IMG/VR virus record: IMGVR_UViG_3300013101_001051
Span: 1-20,387 of that record
Length of the DNA: 20,387 bases
From: a virus
Direction: 5' to 3' (one strand)
How positions within the stretch are numbered: position 1 is the first letter of the stretch; every line of letters starts with the position of its first letter. Made by a program: the position numbers and the translations under genes. The notes beneath the pieces were generated by a model. That model worked only from the letters and a program-made list of their open reading frames with translations, had not been told where the DNA came from and searched no databases. This document shows positions 12,869 to 20,387 of the stretch, piece by piece.

Positions 12869-14148
12869 TTACTTTAAACGAAGGTCAGAAGGCAACTATA
12901 GGAAAATGCCTTAAGTTTTTGGAAGACCCCAATGAACGGCTGTTCCTGATAGAAGGGAGCGCCGGTACAGGTAAGACGACTTGTATCCAGCAGGTGGTGA
13001 TGCAGCGTGGTGATCTGGAGTTTGTTATGACAGCTCCCACCAACAAGGCGACCAAGGTGCTGCGTGAGATAGGGGTGAAAGAAGGACTGAGAGAGGTGGA
13101 GTGCAGAACTATCTACTCCCTGCTAGGTCTGCGGGTACAGAAGGACTCAGAATATGTTCGGGTGGAAGCTCTGGCAGAGAGTGAGGTGTGCAAGTACGAT
13201 GTCGTGGTTCTGGATGAGGGATCAATGGTAAATTCGGCGTTGACTGGGCATGTGTATGACGCATCGATCCAGACCAACACCAAGTTCATCGTCATGATGG
13301 ACCCCCTTCAACTCCCTCCGGTCGGGGAGGAGAACTCTGAACTGTCTGCCATACCAAACAAAGTCACACTGACTAAGGTAGAGAGGCACGACAATCAGAT
13401 CCTGACGTTCGCTACCAACTTGCGCAAGGGCATTCTTACCGGCACCCTACCTAAATTCCGCAGCGACAACGATGAGAACGGTGGAGTGTACACAGTAGAT
13501 GCTAGAAGGATGCGGAAGCATCTTCAGAAGGCGTACACTTCAGAGACCTACCAGAACACCCCCTCCTCCTGTAAAACTATTGCTTGGAGGAACTCTACGG
13601 TTAACGGTTACAATGACTTTATTCGTGACTCTATCTACGGGGAGGCAGCGCAGGAGATGTTCGTGGTGGACGAGAGGGTGGTAGCGATCCACCCTATACC
13701 CTCGCTCAGCCAAGACGAGTCGTTCGACATGGTGACGGACGAGGAGGGTACGATAGCGGAGATGGAGGTTCGTCAACACCCTACCTTCCCCGACTTCAAA
13801 GTATATTATCTGAAGGTGGAGACAGAGTTCAGCCAGACGTGGGCCAACTGTTTTGTTATCCACCCTGACAGCAGGAAGGCGTATGACGCTCGGCTACAAG
13901 AGCTGTCCTCCGCCGCCCGTAATGGCAAAATGCCGTGGAAATCTTTCTGGGCGATGAAGAATGAGTTCTTCCACGATGTCAGACCCTGCCATGCTATCAC
14001 GGCACACCGATCACAGGGCAGTACCTACCGCTCTGTCTTTGTGGATGTTGAGGATATCCTCGCCAACCATAACTTTATAGAGTCTCTGCGCTGCCTGTAC
14101 GTAGCAGCAACTAGAGCCTCTGACATTCTTGTACTGAGGACACGGTGA
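12865..14148 (+). CDS. SF1B helicase, RecD2/Dda-like (427 aa)
   Basis: The 427-residue protein carries the SF1B motif set: Walker A EGSAGTGKTTC, motif Ia TAPTNKATKVLRE, motif II VVLDEGSMVN, motif III MDPLQLPPVGEE, motif IV-like KVERHDNQI, motif V AITAHRSQGSTYRSVFVD and motif VI YVAATRASDILVL. The order and length (T4 Dda is of similar size) fit a 5'-3' translocating Dda/RecD-like helicase that acts in origin firing, fork progress and recombination. The AHRSQGSTY and AATRA elements are diagnostic. ATG at 12865 overlaps the polymerase stop, so the two are co-translated. The stop overlaps the next ATG as well. MDP replaces the more common GDP in motif III, which is a mild variation. Confidence 0.9.
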   Translation: MITLNEGQKATIGKCLKFLEDPNERLFLIEGSAGTGKTTCIQQVVMQRGDLEFVMTAPTNKATKVLREIGVKEGLREVECRTIYSLLGLRVQKDSEYVRVEALAESEVCKYDVVVLDEGSMVNSALTGHVYDASIQTNTKFIVMMDPLQLPPVGEENSELSAIPNKVTLTKVERHDNQILTFATNLRKGILTGTLPKFRSDNDENGGVYTVDARRMRKHLQKAYTSETYQNTPSSCKTIAWRNSTVNGYNDFIRDSIYGEAAQEMFVVDERVVAIHPIPSLSQDESFDMVTDEEGTIAEMEVRQHPTFPDFKVYYLKVETEFSQTWANCFVIHPDSRKAYDARLQELSSAARNGKMPWKSFWAMKNEFFHDVRPCHAITAHRSQGSTYRSVFVDVEDILANHNFIESLRCLYVAATRASDILVLRTR

Positions 14149-14396
14149 TGAGTACTAGGCAGCAGGAGGAGGATCTGGTTGTTGACCTGAATATGTTTCA
14201 GCTAGATAAGTTGAGAAAAAACCGCGACAAAGATTGGATGGATGTCAGCCCAGAGAAGCTATTAGAGTTTCTTGTGGAGGAGGTGGAGGAGTTAAAAGAA
14301 GCTTTATCTTCCGACGGCAGCAATTTGGATGTCTGCAGAGAGTGTGCAGACGTGGCTAATTTTGCCGCTATGATTGCATCTCATCATAAGGTATAA
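14148..14396 (+). CDS. MazG-like nucleotide pyrophosphohydrolase, short form (82 aa)
   Basis: I place the start at ATG 14148 (TGATG overlap with the helicase stop); a GTG three bases earlier is also possible. The 82-residue protein has the full MazG metal-binding pattern EExxE-(x16)-ExxD: E44-E45-V-E-E48, then E65-C-A-D68, within LEFLVEEVEELKEAL and RECADVANFAAMI. MazG-family enzymes hydrolyse (d)NTPs to monophosphate and pyrophosphate; phage versions are proposed to shape the nucleotide pool or to lower host ppGpp signalling. It is followed by a second, diverged MazG-like gene after a 69-bp gap, so two paralogous pyrophosphohydrolases stand in tandem. Substrate cannot be predicted from sequence. 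Confidence 0.85.
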   Translation: MSTRQQEEDLVVDLNMFQLDKLRKNRDKDWMDVSPEKLLEFLVEEVEELKEALSSDGSNLDVCRECADVANFAAMIASHHKV

Positions 14397-14410
14397 AATT
14401 GTAGTAGTAG

Positions 14411-14424
14411 TCCACAACTGTGGA
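14411..14424 (+). promoter_or_regulatory. Palindrome TCCACA-AC-TGTGGA between the two MazG-like genes
   Basis: A perfect inverted repeat with 6-bp arms and a 2-nt centre lies 15 nt after the first MazG-like stop and 42 nt before the next start. It could be a repressor site or a small hairpin; T- and A-rich sequence follows, but no terminator run. Function is unknown. Confidence 0.35.
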
Positions 14425-14465
14425 AAGGCATTTATCACTTTAACTTCTAAATGAGGACAGTACTA

Positions 14466-14852
14466 ATGAGTAAAGAAACAAATCAAGAACTTGAAGCGGC
14501 TTTAAATACACTGAGCCAGATGTGTTACAAGGCTTCGGCCAAGTCAGGGTGGTGGCATGACCTTGAGACAGGGGAGCCCCTCGTTAGGAACAAGGGAGAG
14601 CTGATCTGCCTGATGCACTCTGAACTGTCAGAGGCGATGGAAGGTGCTCGCAAAGGGCTTATGGATGACCACCTGCCGCACCGTACGATGGAGGAGGTAG
14701 AGCTGGCCGACGTACTAATCCGTGTCTTCGACTACGCTGGGGGGCACAACCTCGATCTCGGGGGCGCTCTCATGGAGAAGGTTGCATACAACGCCAATCG
14801 CGCCGACCACAAACTAGAAAACAGGAAGAAGGATGATGGTAAAAAGTTCTAA
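14466..14852 (+). CDS. MazG-like nucleotide pyrophosphohydrolase, second copy (128 aa)
   Basis: The ATG at 14466 is preferred because GAGGA lies 8 nt before it; an in-frame ATG at 14451 has no SD. The 128-residue protein has HSELSEAMEGARKG (E53, E56) and EEVELADVLIRVFDYAG (E79, D82), the ExxE...ExxD metal site of the MazG/HisE-like all-alpha NTP pyrophosphohydrolases, with a spacer between the two halves that is longer than in the first copy. Phage proteins with this exact layout (GELICLMHSELSEA...ADVLIRVFDY) are common in marine phages. It overlaps the next gene by 20 bp. It probably works alongside the first MazG-like protein and ThyX in nucleotide pool control; different substrate preference is likely but not shown. 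Confidence 0.88.
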   Translation: MSKETNQELEAALNTLSQMCYKASAKSGWWHDLETGEPLVRNKGELICLMHSELSEAMEGARKGLMDDHLPHRTMEEVELADVLIRVFDYAGGHNLDLGGALMEKVAYNANRADHKLENRKKDDGKKF

Positions 14853-15327
14853 GAAAACTCCTCAGCAGCTGGGTAAGGATTTCGAAGGAAAAGTTCAAGG
14901 GGTACTCACTGACTTGCAAAGGACATCCAAGACTTACTGCCTCCGCCTGTACGACACAAGATCGGCGGGCAATTACCTGCCGTCCCAGCCGGGGGACATG
15001 GTCTGCGTACACGAAGGTAGGCCTGTCCTGATAGAGGTTAAGTCCAGCGGGAAGGTAGAGAGTCTGTCCCAGAACAGGTCGGCACTAACCAGTCTGTTTG
15101 ACAACGAACAACTGGCGAAGGCAAAGCTCTGGGTTCGGGCGGGAGGCTATGCTTCTGCCATCTTCCAGTGCCAACACTCTAAAGTCATTGAAGTATGGGA
15201 TTTGAATTACATAAGAGACTGCTTCAACACTCCCCGGCTCCGGGCAGACAAGAAGCAGGCTTATTTATTTCCCAAGGCTAATCTTAAAGCGGCATGTCTG
15301 TTCATGCTGAAAGGGAGGATGATGTGA
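14833..15327 (+). CDS. PD-(D/E)XK nuclease, RecU/Holliday-junction resolvase-like (164 aa)
   Basis: Start ATG 14833 follows AGGAAGAAGG, and the gene overlaps the second MazG-like gene by 20 bp; ATG 14836 is an equal alternative. The 164-residue protein has GKDFEGKVQGVL (E18), a RLYDTRSAGNYLPSQPGD segment (D55) and RPVLIEVKSSG (E68-V-K70), the PD-(D/E)XK catalytic core, followed by an aromatic-basic helix (LAKAKLWVRAGGYASAIFQ) and a strand KVIEVWDLNYI. Size and order match RecU-type resolvases and small VRR-NUC-like phage nucleases. It probably cuts branched recombination or replication intermediates. Its neighbour SbcD starts inside its 3' end, linking it to DNA end processing. The nuclease fold is well supported; the resolvase role is inference. 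Confidence 0.78.
   Translation: MMVKSSKKTPQQLGKDFEGKVQGVLTDLQRTSKTYCLRLYDTRSAGNYLPSQPGDMVCVHEGRPVLIEVKSSGKVESLSQNRSALTSLFDNEQLAKAKLWVRAGGYASAIFQCQHSKVIEVWDLNYIRDCFNTPRLRADKKQAYLFPKANLKAACLFMLKGRMM
15313..15326 (+). promoter_or_regulatory. Shine-Dalgarno deciding a GTG start for SbcD-like gene
   Basis: GGGAGG (15313-15318) lies 5 nt before GTG (15324-15326), which overlaps the TGA stop of the nuclease (GTGA). The longer reading from ATG 15294 has no SD and adds ten residues without family similarity before VINLYSDPH, so the GTG is preferred. Confidence 0.65.
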
Positions 15328-16373
15328 TAAATCTATACTCGGACCCTCACCAAGGGCTCAACCTTGCGTCCAACACCACCCCAGCCTCACGCAAGATGTT
15401 AAAAGAATGGATCGCTCTGCATACAGCAGAGGTGGTGGACAGCTTTAAGGGGGGTACTGCCATATGTGCCGGAGATTTCTACCACACCTACAAGAACTCT
15501 GAGGAGGTACTGTACAGTACCATGTGGACCGCCAGTCGCACCAGCAAGATACTGGCAGGCAATCACGACGTGGTGAATATCAAAGAGGCGAAAGGTACGC
15601 TTGATATTATAGGTACGGTGTTCGACTCTCAGGTGGTGCCATGTAAATTTGGTAAGGTAAACTACGAGGTGATGTCATCCGACTTCCCCAGTGTCACCGC
15701 CCCCCTGCTCTATCTGGTACCTCACCACTCCAATCAGGAGCTATTCAACTCGGCTCTGGAAGCAGCGGCTGAGTCAGCAGTTGGGTATGAAAACGACTGT
15801 TTCCTTATCGCTCACTGCAACTACGACAGCCCCTTCGTAAATGATGACGTGGCGCTCAACATGACGCAGCGACATGCCAAGAAGTTATTGGAGTCGTTTG
15901 CCCATATTTTTCTTGGGCACGAGCACAACCCTCGTGGAGATTTTGGAGGGAGGCTGTCAGTTATAGGCTCCCCCCACCCTACAGGGTTTGGAGACATATC
16001 CGACAAGTATGTGATTTCCATCGATACTGAAAAGTTGAATATAACCTACAGAAGGGTTTGGGAGGAAGCCAGACACTACTTGGAGTGTGACTATTCCGAA
16101 TTGGCTGACCGGCTGAACAAGGATCACCAGTGGGTAAGGTTGACTGGGGAGATAGCCCCCTCCGAGATCCACACGCTGGCCGCTGCCATCAGACAGGCGT
16201 GGAAGATGTTCGAACCCTTTGCTATCCGCAGCGACGTGAAGATATTAACAGGAGATACCTCTGCTACCTCCTTCGACACGTCCAACGTAGACAATATAGG
16301 GGAGACAATTGAACGAGAGTTGAAGAATTCCCCTGATTTGTATGAATTATGGAGGAGTTTGCACGATGATTAA
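15324..16373 (+). CDS. sbcD: SbcD/Mre11-like (T4 gp47-like) metallophosphoesterase nuclease subunit (349 aa)
   Basis: From the GTG at 15324 the protein is 349 residues, close to T4 gp47. All five metallophosphoesterase motifs are present in order: YSDPHQG (D7, H9), CAGDFYH (D51, H54), LAGNHD (N80, H81, D82), IAHCNYD (H164) and LGHEHNP (H199, H201). This is the Mre11/SbcD nuclease fold that pairs with the SbcC/Rad50 ATPase to process DNA ends and hairpins. The adjacent downstream gene, overlapping by 8 bp, is that partner, so the pair is almost certainly a functional complex. In T-even phages gp46/gp47 promote recombination-dependent replication and degrade host DNA. No missing metal ligand is seen. 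Confidence 0.9.
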   Translation: MINLYSDPHQGLNLASNTTPASRKMLKEWIALHTAEVVDSFKGGTAICAGDFYHTYKNSEEVLYSTMWTASRTSKILAGNHDVVNIKEAKGTLDIIGTVFDSQVVPCKFGKVNYEVMSSDFPSVTAPLLYLVPHHSNQELFNSALEAAAESAVGYENDCFLIAHCNYDSPFVNDDVALNMTQRHAKKLLESFAHIFLGHEHNPRGDFGGRLSVIGSPHPTGFGDISDKYVISIDTEKLNITYRRVWEEARHYLECDYSELADRLNKDHQWVRLTGEIAPSEIHTLAAAIRQAWKMFEPFAIRSDVKILTGDTSATSFDTSNVDNIGETIERELKNSPDLYELWRSLHDD

Positions 16374-18531
16374 GTCACTAGTGCTGAATAACTTCAAGAA
16401 GCATGCTCACGCTGAGTTCACGTTCACTGAGGGGCTGAACGGGATCTTCGGACCCAACTACACCGGGAAGACTACCATCCTGTACGCCATCCTGTACGCC
16501 CTTGGAGGAGCTTCCCACGTCCCCGGCACCAACATACAGAAGAAGGGTACGAATCTTGGCCTGTCGGTGGTGATGGAGTTCGACGTGGGAGGTATGGACT
16601 ACAGGGTGGAACGTAAGAAGTCTGGAGCCTACCTGTACGACAACGAGGGGATGATAGCCAGTGGCACCTCAAACGTCACCAAGAAGATCGAGGAGCTACT
16701 GGGTATGCCCATCAAGCGGTTCCGGCAGCTCAAGTACGCAGAGCAGAAGAAGGCTCACGCCCTGCTGTCCATAGGGGCCACGGAGCTGCACAAGATCCTT
16801 GAGGAGCTGACAGGTCTCGACCAGATCAATAACGCCATGGAGAAGCTCAAGAGCATTGTCTCCTCTGCTTCTGGGGCGCTGGAGGTACTGTCACACGAAG
16901 ACACTAAGGATCTTGAGAAATCTGAAGTAGAGTATAAGGATTTGGTTTCAGTTTTTAATTATCAGGTTAAAGACATCGTAAAAGACAAGGAGGCGGCAGA
17001 CAAAAATTACGCTGCGCTGCTTGAGGATACTGCCAATAGGCTGGAGCAGTACAATAAGTGGAGGGAGTGGAGTGCTGAGAAAAACTTACTCTCTGCTGCT
17101 GAGGAAATACACAAGTCCTCCATAGCCAGCTTGACCTCCAAGGCAGACATTAGTATTGATTTTGAAAAGAGGAAATACAAAATCGATAAGGCTGAGGAAA
17201 ATGTAGGAGGTCTTGATAACTCCCTGTCCAAAATGAAAGCGGATGCGATGACAGCTAAGCAGATGGAGTCAGAGTTGAAGGGGTTGGACGACTTCGTGGA
17301 CAAGACTGAAAAACTTGTTGCCAGAGGGGAGAGGGATCTGCAGGAGATGCCCGAATCCCTGTGTCAGGATAGTTTGGACAAGGCGGAGGGAAGTATGGAG
17401 AAGCAGAGAGAGGACGCTGCTCTCTCCCAGTTAAAATATAGCAATATACTGAATCTGTTTACCGACTCCAAGTGCCCTACATGCGACAGAGACTACGAGG
17501 GTTTCGAAGAGGTGACCAAGGAGCAGGTGGATAACTACGAGTCCTTGTGTGAGGAGGCTAATTACAAGTTCAAGAAGATGAGAGGGGAGTTCAGGAATCT
17601 TAGGACAGGGCTGTCTGTTAAAGTTGAACTGGAAAACGATCTCCGTAGAAATCTAGAGGCTATGGCAGAGGCTGTAGTAGATCGCAGAGGTAAGTTGGAG
17701 GCTGCTTCCGAATTCGCAAAGATATCTAACCTTAAGGCAGACCCTGTTGCTGCTGCCAGAGAAATCAGGGAAAAGCGTCACGCTATATCTGAGATGAGGA
17801 CTGAGTACTCCCGTCAAAAAGATTATCACGATTTGCTTGTAGATGAGAGGGGGAAGTTGGAGGATTGCACCGCCACCCTAGAAAAATTGGTAGAGCCTGA
17901 ATATGACTCGGGAGGGTACGACGAAGCACAATGCCAGATGTCAAAAAGCATTACTATCAGAAATGAGCTTTCAGATGAACTGATAGAAAAGAGTAAGCAC
18001 TTATCTGGAGCTGTAGCAGAGCTAACCTCCTGCAAAGACAAGCTCACGAGACTAAAGGAAGACAACCATGCGTATGACCAAGCGAACAAAAGACTGAGTA
18101 CTGCAAAAGCTCTACAAAAATATCTCAGAGACAATCGTGACCGTTACACTGGGGAGATCTGGGACTACTTCTTGGGAAGCGCCTCAACCTTTGTGGAGGC
18201 ATGCACCAACGGAGCCATTACCAAAATAAGCCGATCAGAGGATGGAAAGTTCTTCTTCGAAGAGGAAGGGCATGCCATGTCCATGAGTGATGCGTCCGGG
18301 GCGCAGGAGGCGATCATGGGTATCTCTGTCCAGCTGGCTCTAGCACAGGCAACTCAATGCCCTCTGGATATTTTGCTGGTGGATGAGCCTACCGCTGACA
18401 TGGATGCTGAGCACTCTATAGCGGTGGCGGGTATGTTAGCTACGAAGGGCAGTCAGGTAATCACCATCTCCCACAGGGAGATGGACGCCAGCGTCTGCAA
18501 CAATGTAATTTTAATGGGAGAGAGTGTATGA
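16366..18531 (+). CDS. sbcC: SbcC/Rad50-like (T4 gp46-like) ATPase subunit (721 aa)
   Basis: ATG at 16366 sits 8 nt after GGAGGAG (16351-16357) and matches the family start MIKSLVLNNFKKH; an in-frame ATG at 16342 has no SD. Residues 29-37 are Walker A (GPNYTGKTT, K35). A long coiled coil runs through the middle, interrupted by a zinc-hook motif CPTCDRDY (C370, C373). The C-terminal half has a degenerate ABC signature SDASGAQEA (about 641-649), Walker B DILLVDEPTADMD (D673, E674) and the H-loop ISHREMD. With SbcD it forms an ATP-dependent end-processing complex. At 721 residues it lies between T4 gp46 and E. coli SbcC, consistent with a shorter coiled coil. Overlap with SbcD and with the next gene shows co-translation. 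Confidence 0.92.
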   Translation: MIKSLVLNNFKKHAHAEFTFTEGLNGIFGPNYTGKTTILYAILYALGGASHVPGTNIQKKGTNLGLSVVMEFDVGGMDYRVERKKSGAYLYDNEGMIASGTSNVTKKIEELLGMPIKRFRQLKYAEQKKAHALLSIGATELHKILEELTGLDQINNAMEKLKSIVSSASGALEVLSHEDTKDLEKSEVEYKDLVSVFNYQVKDIVKDKEAADKNYAALLEDTANRLEQYNKWREWSAEKNLLSAAEEIHKSSIASLTSKADISIDFEKRKYKIDKAEENVGGLDNSLSKMKADAMTAKQMESELKGLDDFVDKTEKLVARGERDLQEMPESLCQDSLDKAEGSMEKQREDAALSQLKYSNILNLFTDSKCPTCDRDYEGFEEVTKEQVDNYESLCEEANYKFKKMRGEFRNLRTGLSVKVELENDLRRNLEAMAEAVVDRRGKLEAASEFAKISNLKADPVAAAREIREKRHAISEMRTEYSRQKDYHDLLVDERGKLEDCTATLEKLVEPEYDSGGYDEAQCQMSKSITIRNELSDELIEKSKHLSGAVAELTSCKDKLTRLKEDNHAYDQANKRLSTAKALQKYLRDNRDRYTGEIWDYFLGSASTFVEACTNGAITKISRSEDGKFFFEEEGHAMSMSDASGAQEAIMGISVQLALAQATQCPLDILLVDEPTADMDAEHSIAVAGMLATKGSQVITISHREMDASVCNNVILMGESV

Positions 18532-18923
18532 GAGAAGATTTAGAAAAAGAGATGCAAGATCTAGGGAAGGCAGAGAGGGATCATCCCGCTAGTAGTGCGG
18601 AGGAAGTACCCAACGAACCATTTGCAGCAGAGCCTACCACCATAGAACAGGTGACAGCCATCCTTGAGCAGGCGATAACAGAGATAGGTGGGCGAGCCGC
18701 TCTGTACGACCAGCCAGACGGTGAGGAGTCAATGCCCAAGGTGATCAGAATGTTCAACACGCTCTACGGCAGAGACCTCACCGTAGAGGAGGGCTGGATG
18801 ATGATGGTGCTACTCAAGGCAGTACGCAGCGCCAACGGTGACTACAAGCGAGACAACTACGTAGACCTTGCAGCCTACGCAGCGTTCGCCGGTAAGGCTG
18901 CTAGAGATGATTCTTCGCCTTGA
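18528..18923 (+). CDS. DUF6378-like phage protein (131 aa)
   Basis: ATG at 18528 overlaps the SbcC stop (ATGA). The first 40 or so residues are acidic and low-complexity; the rest contains AITEIGGRAALYDQPDGEESMP, LYGRDLTVEEGWMMMVLLK and DNYVDLAAYAAFAGKAA, which match my memory of the DUF6378 domain (R..xYGdp.e.....n...G..lt.edv..mmvLlKxaR...DN.vDxaGYaala). That domain is widespread in phages and its function is unknown; location next to nucleotide-metabolism genes is usual. It is the last gene of the forward cluster, and its 3' end overlaps the opposing LamG gene by 23 bp. Confidence 0.75.
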   Translation: MREDLEKEMQDLGKAERDHPASSAEEVPNEPFAAEPTTIEQVTAILEQAITEIGGRAALYDQPDGEESMPKVIRMFNTLYGRDLTVEEGWMMMVLLKAVRSANGDYKRDNYVDLAAYAAFAGKAARDDSSP

Positions 18924-20387
18924 AGTCGTACACAGTTTCATTGTCGGGGTAGGCTTCAGTCGGTATGGCAAAGTTTGTAACGTACCTTGCTTGCCCGACG
19001 GTGATTCTGCAGTCATCAAGGTGCCCCTCTATTGAAGCTGCTGCCAGATTTGAAGAATCATTACCCCATATCAGTCCGTTGCTGCCTACGATATAACTAG
19101 CTGTGTCAGGGTTGTAGGTACTCCCTTCTTGAGCCCCATCGATAAATAACCTCGTCGACTCCTGATGGCGAGTTAGAGCTATGTGATGCCAATTAGTATC
19201 TCTAGTGTTGGTGGAAGTTACTATCTGGTCAACTCCTCCAGTATTAAATCTTAAGTAATTCTGAGCGGCTGAAAAGTAAATTACGAAAGCAACTGCAGAG
19301 TTATTGTCAGAGTCAGGTCTTATGTCAAATAAGACCCCGGTGGATGCGTTTGACACACTCTTGAACCAACACTCTATCGTAAAGTCTTCCGTCCCAAAGG
19401 CGGGTACGTCATAAGTTCTTAAGTAGTTAGTTCCATCGGCAACTAGGTAGCTGGAACCCCCCCACTTAAATTCAGCAGTACTTATGTCGGCGGTACCTAC
19501 GATATCCCACGTTACCTCTCCCACCTCATCCAGAGTAAACTGATCGTCGTCAGCCCCCTCAAAGTGCAGCAGGCTGGCAGTGTAGGGGTAGGGGATTTCT
19601 CTCATGTACTGGGACTTTGGCAGTCTGCCGGGAGGTGTGAAATCCGCAGTGTATCTAACAACGCCACTGGTCACCCTGAAGTCCTCAAGGTAACCAGTCA
19701 TAGTGAGACTTCCACCAGTGTACCCGCCAATGGCAAATTCTGTATCAGTGAATGATAGTCCGGGATCGTTATAGGTGCCTAGAGATACTCCATTCAACCA
19801 AAACTTAAAATCTGTTCCGTCATAAGTAAGGGCAACGTGATGCCACGTTACTGCCGCAGGGGGGGTGACAGTTATTCTGGAAGCGCCGTCTGTCCAAAAT
19901 ATTAATTCTGGTCCGGCGGCAGCGTTGTACACCACAAATTCCTGATCAGTCGCAGCTGTATTTGAAAAAAGATATTGGTCACCCACTGTGGCGTCTAGGT
20001 TGAAAAAAGTTTCTATAGTAAAGACAGACCCTAGAGTAAAGGAATCGTAATCTATCCTATCCGCTTCCATCCTGATTGAAGTGTCGACAAATCTACTTAA
20101 TACGTTTGAGTAGGCAGGATCTCCCACAATGTTTGAGGGAGCGTTACCCATTGCGTCAACAAAGGTTGTAGATCCGTCAACCTCCCCCCCTGATAAGAGA
20201 AGTTGAACAGATGGGAAGTTAGAGTCTGCTTCTACAGTCAAATACTCATCCCTGTCCAAGATGTAGTTTTCATCTTCAGCATATCGTGATACTTGCTTGG
20301 TGAATCTCACACGGATAATTTCGCCAAGGAGAGAGCTGCCGGGGGTGGCGTTCCTGTCTGACCCCAGCCTGACACCACCAGTGCCTA
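18901..20387 (-). CDS. LamG/concanavalin A-like domain protein, 5' end outside window
   Basis: The minus-strand frame is open from the right edge to TAG (complement of 18901-18903). A GTG at 20310 is available as a start, but codons upstream remain open (GVRLGSDRNATPGSS...) with no SD, so the gene almost certainly begins beyond the window. Two LamG-like lectin modules are visible: one with FTIETFFNLDA and TWHHVALTYDGTDFKFWLNG, ending DFRVTSGVVRYTADF; the second with DFTIECWFKSV, NWHHIALTRHQESTRLFIDG and DCRITVGQARYVTNF. Such proteins in phages are tail, fibre or capsid-decoration proteins with carbohydrate-binding potential. Opposite orientation marks the border of a structural module. Domain family is confident; virion location is inferred. 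Confidence 0.85.
   Translation of the reverse strand, partial: GTGGVRLGSDRNATPGSSLLGEIIRVRFTKQVSRYAEDENYILDRDEYLTVEADSNFPSVQLLLSGGEVDGSTTFVDAMGNAPSNIVGDPAYSNVLSRFVDTSIRMEADRIDYDSFTLGSVFTIETFFNLDATVGDQYLFSNTAATDQEFVVYNAAAGPELIFWTDGASRITVTPPAAVTWHHVALTYDGTDFKFWLNGVSLGTYNDPGLSFTDTEFAIGGYTGGSLTMTGYLEDFRVTSGVVRYTADFTPPGRLPKSQYMREIPYPYTASLLHFEGADDDQFTLDEVGEVTWDIVGTADISTAEFKWGGSSYLVADGTNYLRTYDVPAFGTEDFTIECWFKSVSNASTGVLFDIRPDSDNNSAVAFVIYFSAAQNYLRFNTGGVDQIVTSTNTRDTNWHHIALTRHQESTRLFIDGAQEGSTYNPDTASYIVGSNGLIWGNDSSNLAAASIEGHLDDCRITVGQARYVTNFAIPTEAYPDNETVYDFKAKNHL

Noticed and set aside
15294-15323. ATG start for the SbcD-like gene
   Set aside because: No SD precedes it and the added ten residues come before the first conserved strand; the GTG at 15324 has a strong SD.
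18901-20310. LamG protein as a complete 469-residue gene starting at GTG 20310
   Set aside because: The frame stays open to the window edge and no SD precedes the GTG, so the gene is likely longer and only partly seen.
1-20387. CRISPR array, tRNA genes, insertion sequences or attachment sites
   Set aside because: I saw no spaced direct-repeat array, tRNA cloverleaf, transposase or duplicated att core in the window by eye.

Overview
The window looks like part of the genome of a tailed double-stranded DNA bacteriophage (Caudoviricetes) or a closely related prophage. It is almost entirely coding. Genes are packed with stop/start overlaps of 1-30 bp, and most starts carry a strong GGAGG-type Shine-Dalgarno. 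The catalogue is that of a phage replication and nucleotide-metabolism module: primase-helicase, SNF2-type helicase, ThyX, family A DNA polymerase, RecD/Dda-like helicase, two MazG-type pyrophosphohydrolases, a PD-(D/E)XK nuclease and an SbcC/SbcD (T4 gp46/gp47-like) pair. A Tat-type signal peptide and the Shine-Dalgarno usage fit a bacterial, probably Gram-negative, host; the host cannot be named from this sequence. I saw no tRNA, rRNA, insertion sequence or CRISPR array.

Layout. 1-171 is the C-terminal end of a DUF932-like protein, followed by a leader with two strong GC-rich hairpins (172-300). 301-2003 holds four small unknown genes, one with a cysteine cluster, ending in a perfect stem-loop and a classic rho-independent terminator (2062-2087). 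A new unit starts with a repeat-rich operator-like region (2091-2127) and a 74-residue HTH protein. It is followed by a primase-helicase (2391-5171), an SNF2 helicase (5183-6685), a 157-residue unknown, a 58-residue ExoX-C-like protein, ThyX (7336-8010) and a small protein with a twin-arginine signal (8007-8414). 8525-9262 is a separately bounded gene, with a promoter-like/stem-loop leader and a 13-bp terminator hairpin, for an unrecognised protein with an acidic N-terminus; it is a candidate ssDNA-binding protein. 9340-12868 encodes a 5'-3' exonuclease and a family A polymerase. They appear to be one Pol I-like protein broken by a reading-frame change near 9910. Then come the Dda/RecD-like helicase, two MazG-like proteins, a RecU-like nuclease, SbcD, SbcC and a DUF6378-like protein. 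At 18901 the direction flips: a LamG-repeat structural or adhesion protein enters from the right edge on the minus strand, and its 3' end overlaps that of the last replication gene by 23 bp.

How the genes work together. The AEP-type primase-helicase primes and unwinds, the Pol I-like polymerase/exonuclease synthesises and removes primers, the SNF2 and Dda-like helicases remodel DNA, SbcCD plus the PD-(D/E)XK nuclease process ends and joints, and ThyX with the two MazG proteins adjusts the dNTP pool. The most notable points are the exonuclease/polymerase frame change, a PriL-like cysteine pattern inside the phage primase, a Tat-signal protein inside the replication operon, and several undescribed stem-loop or repeat control regions.
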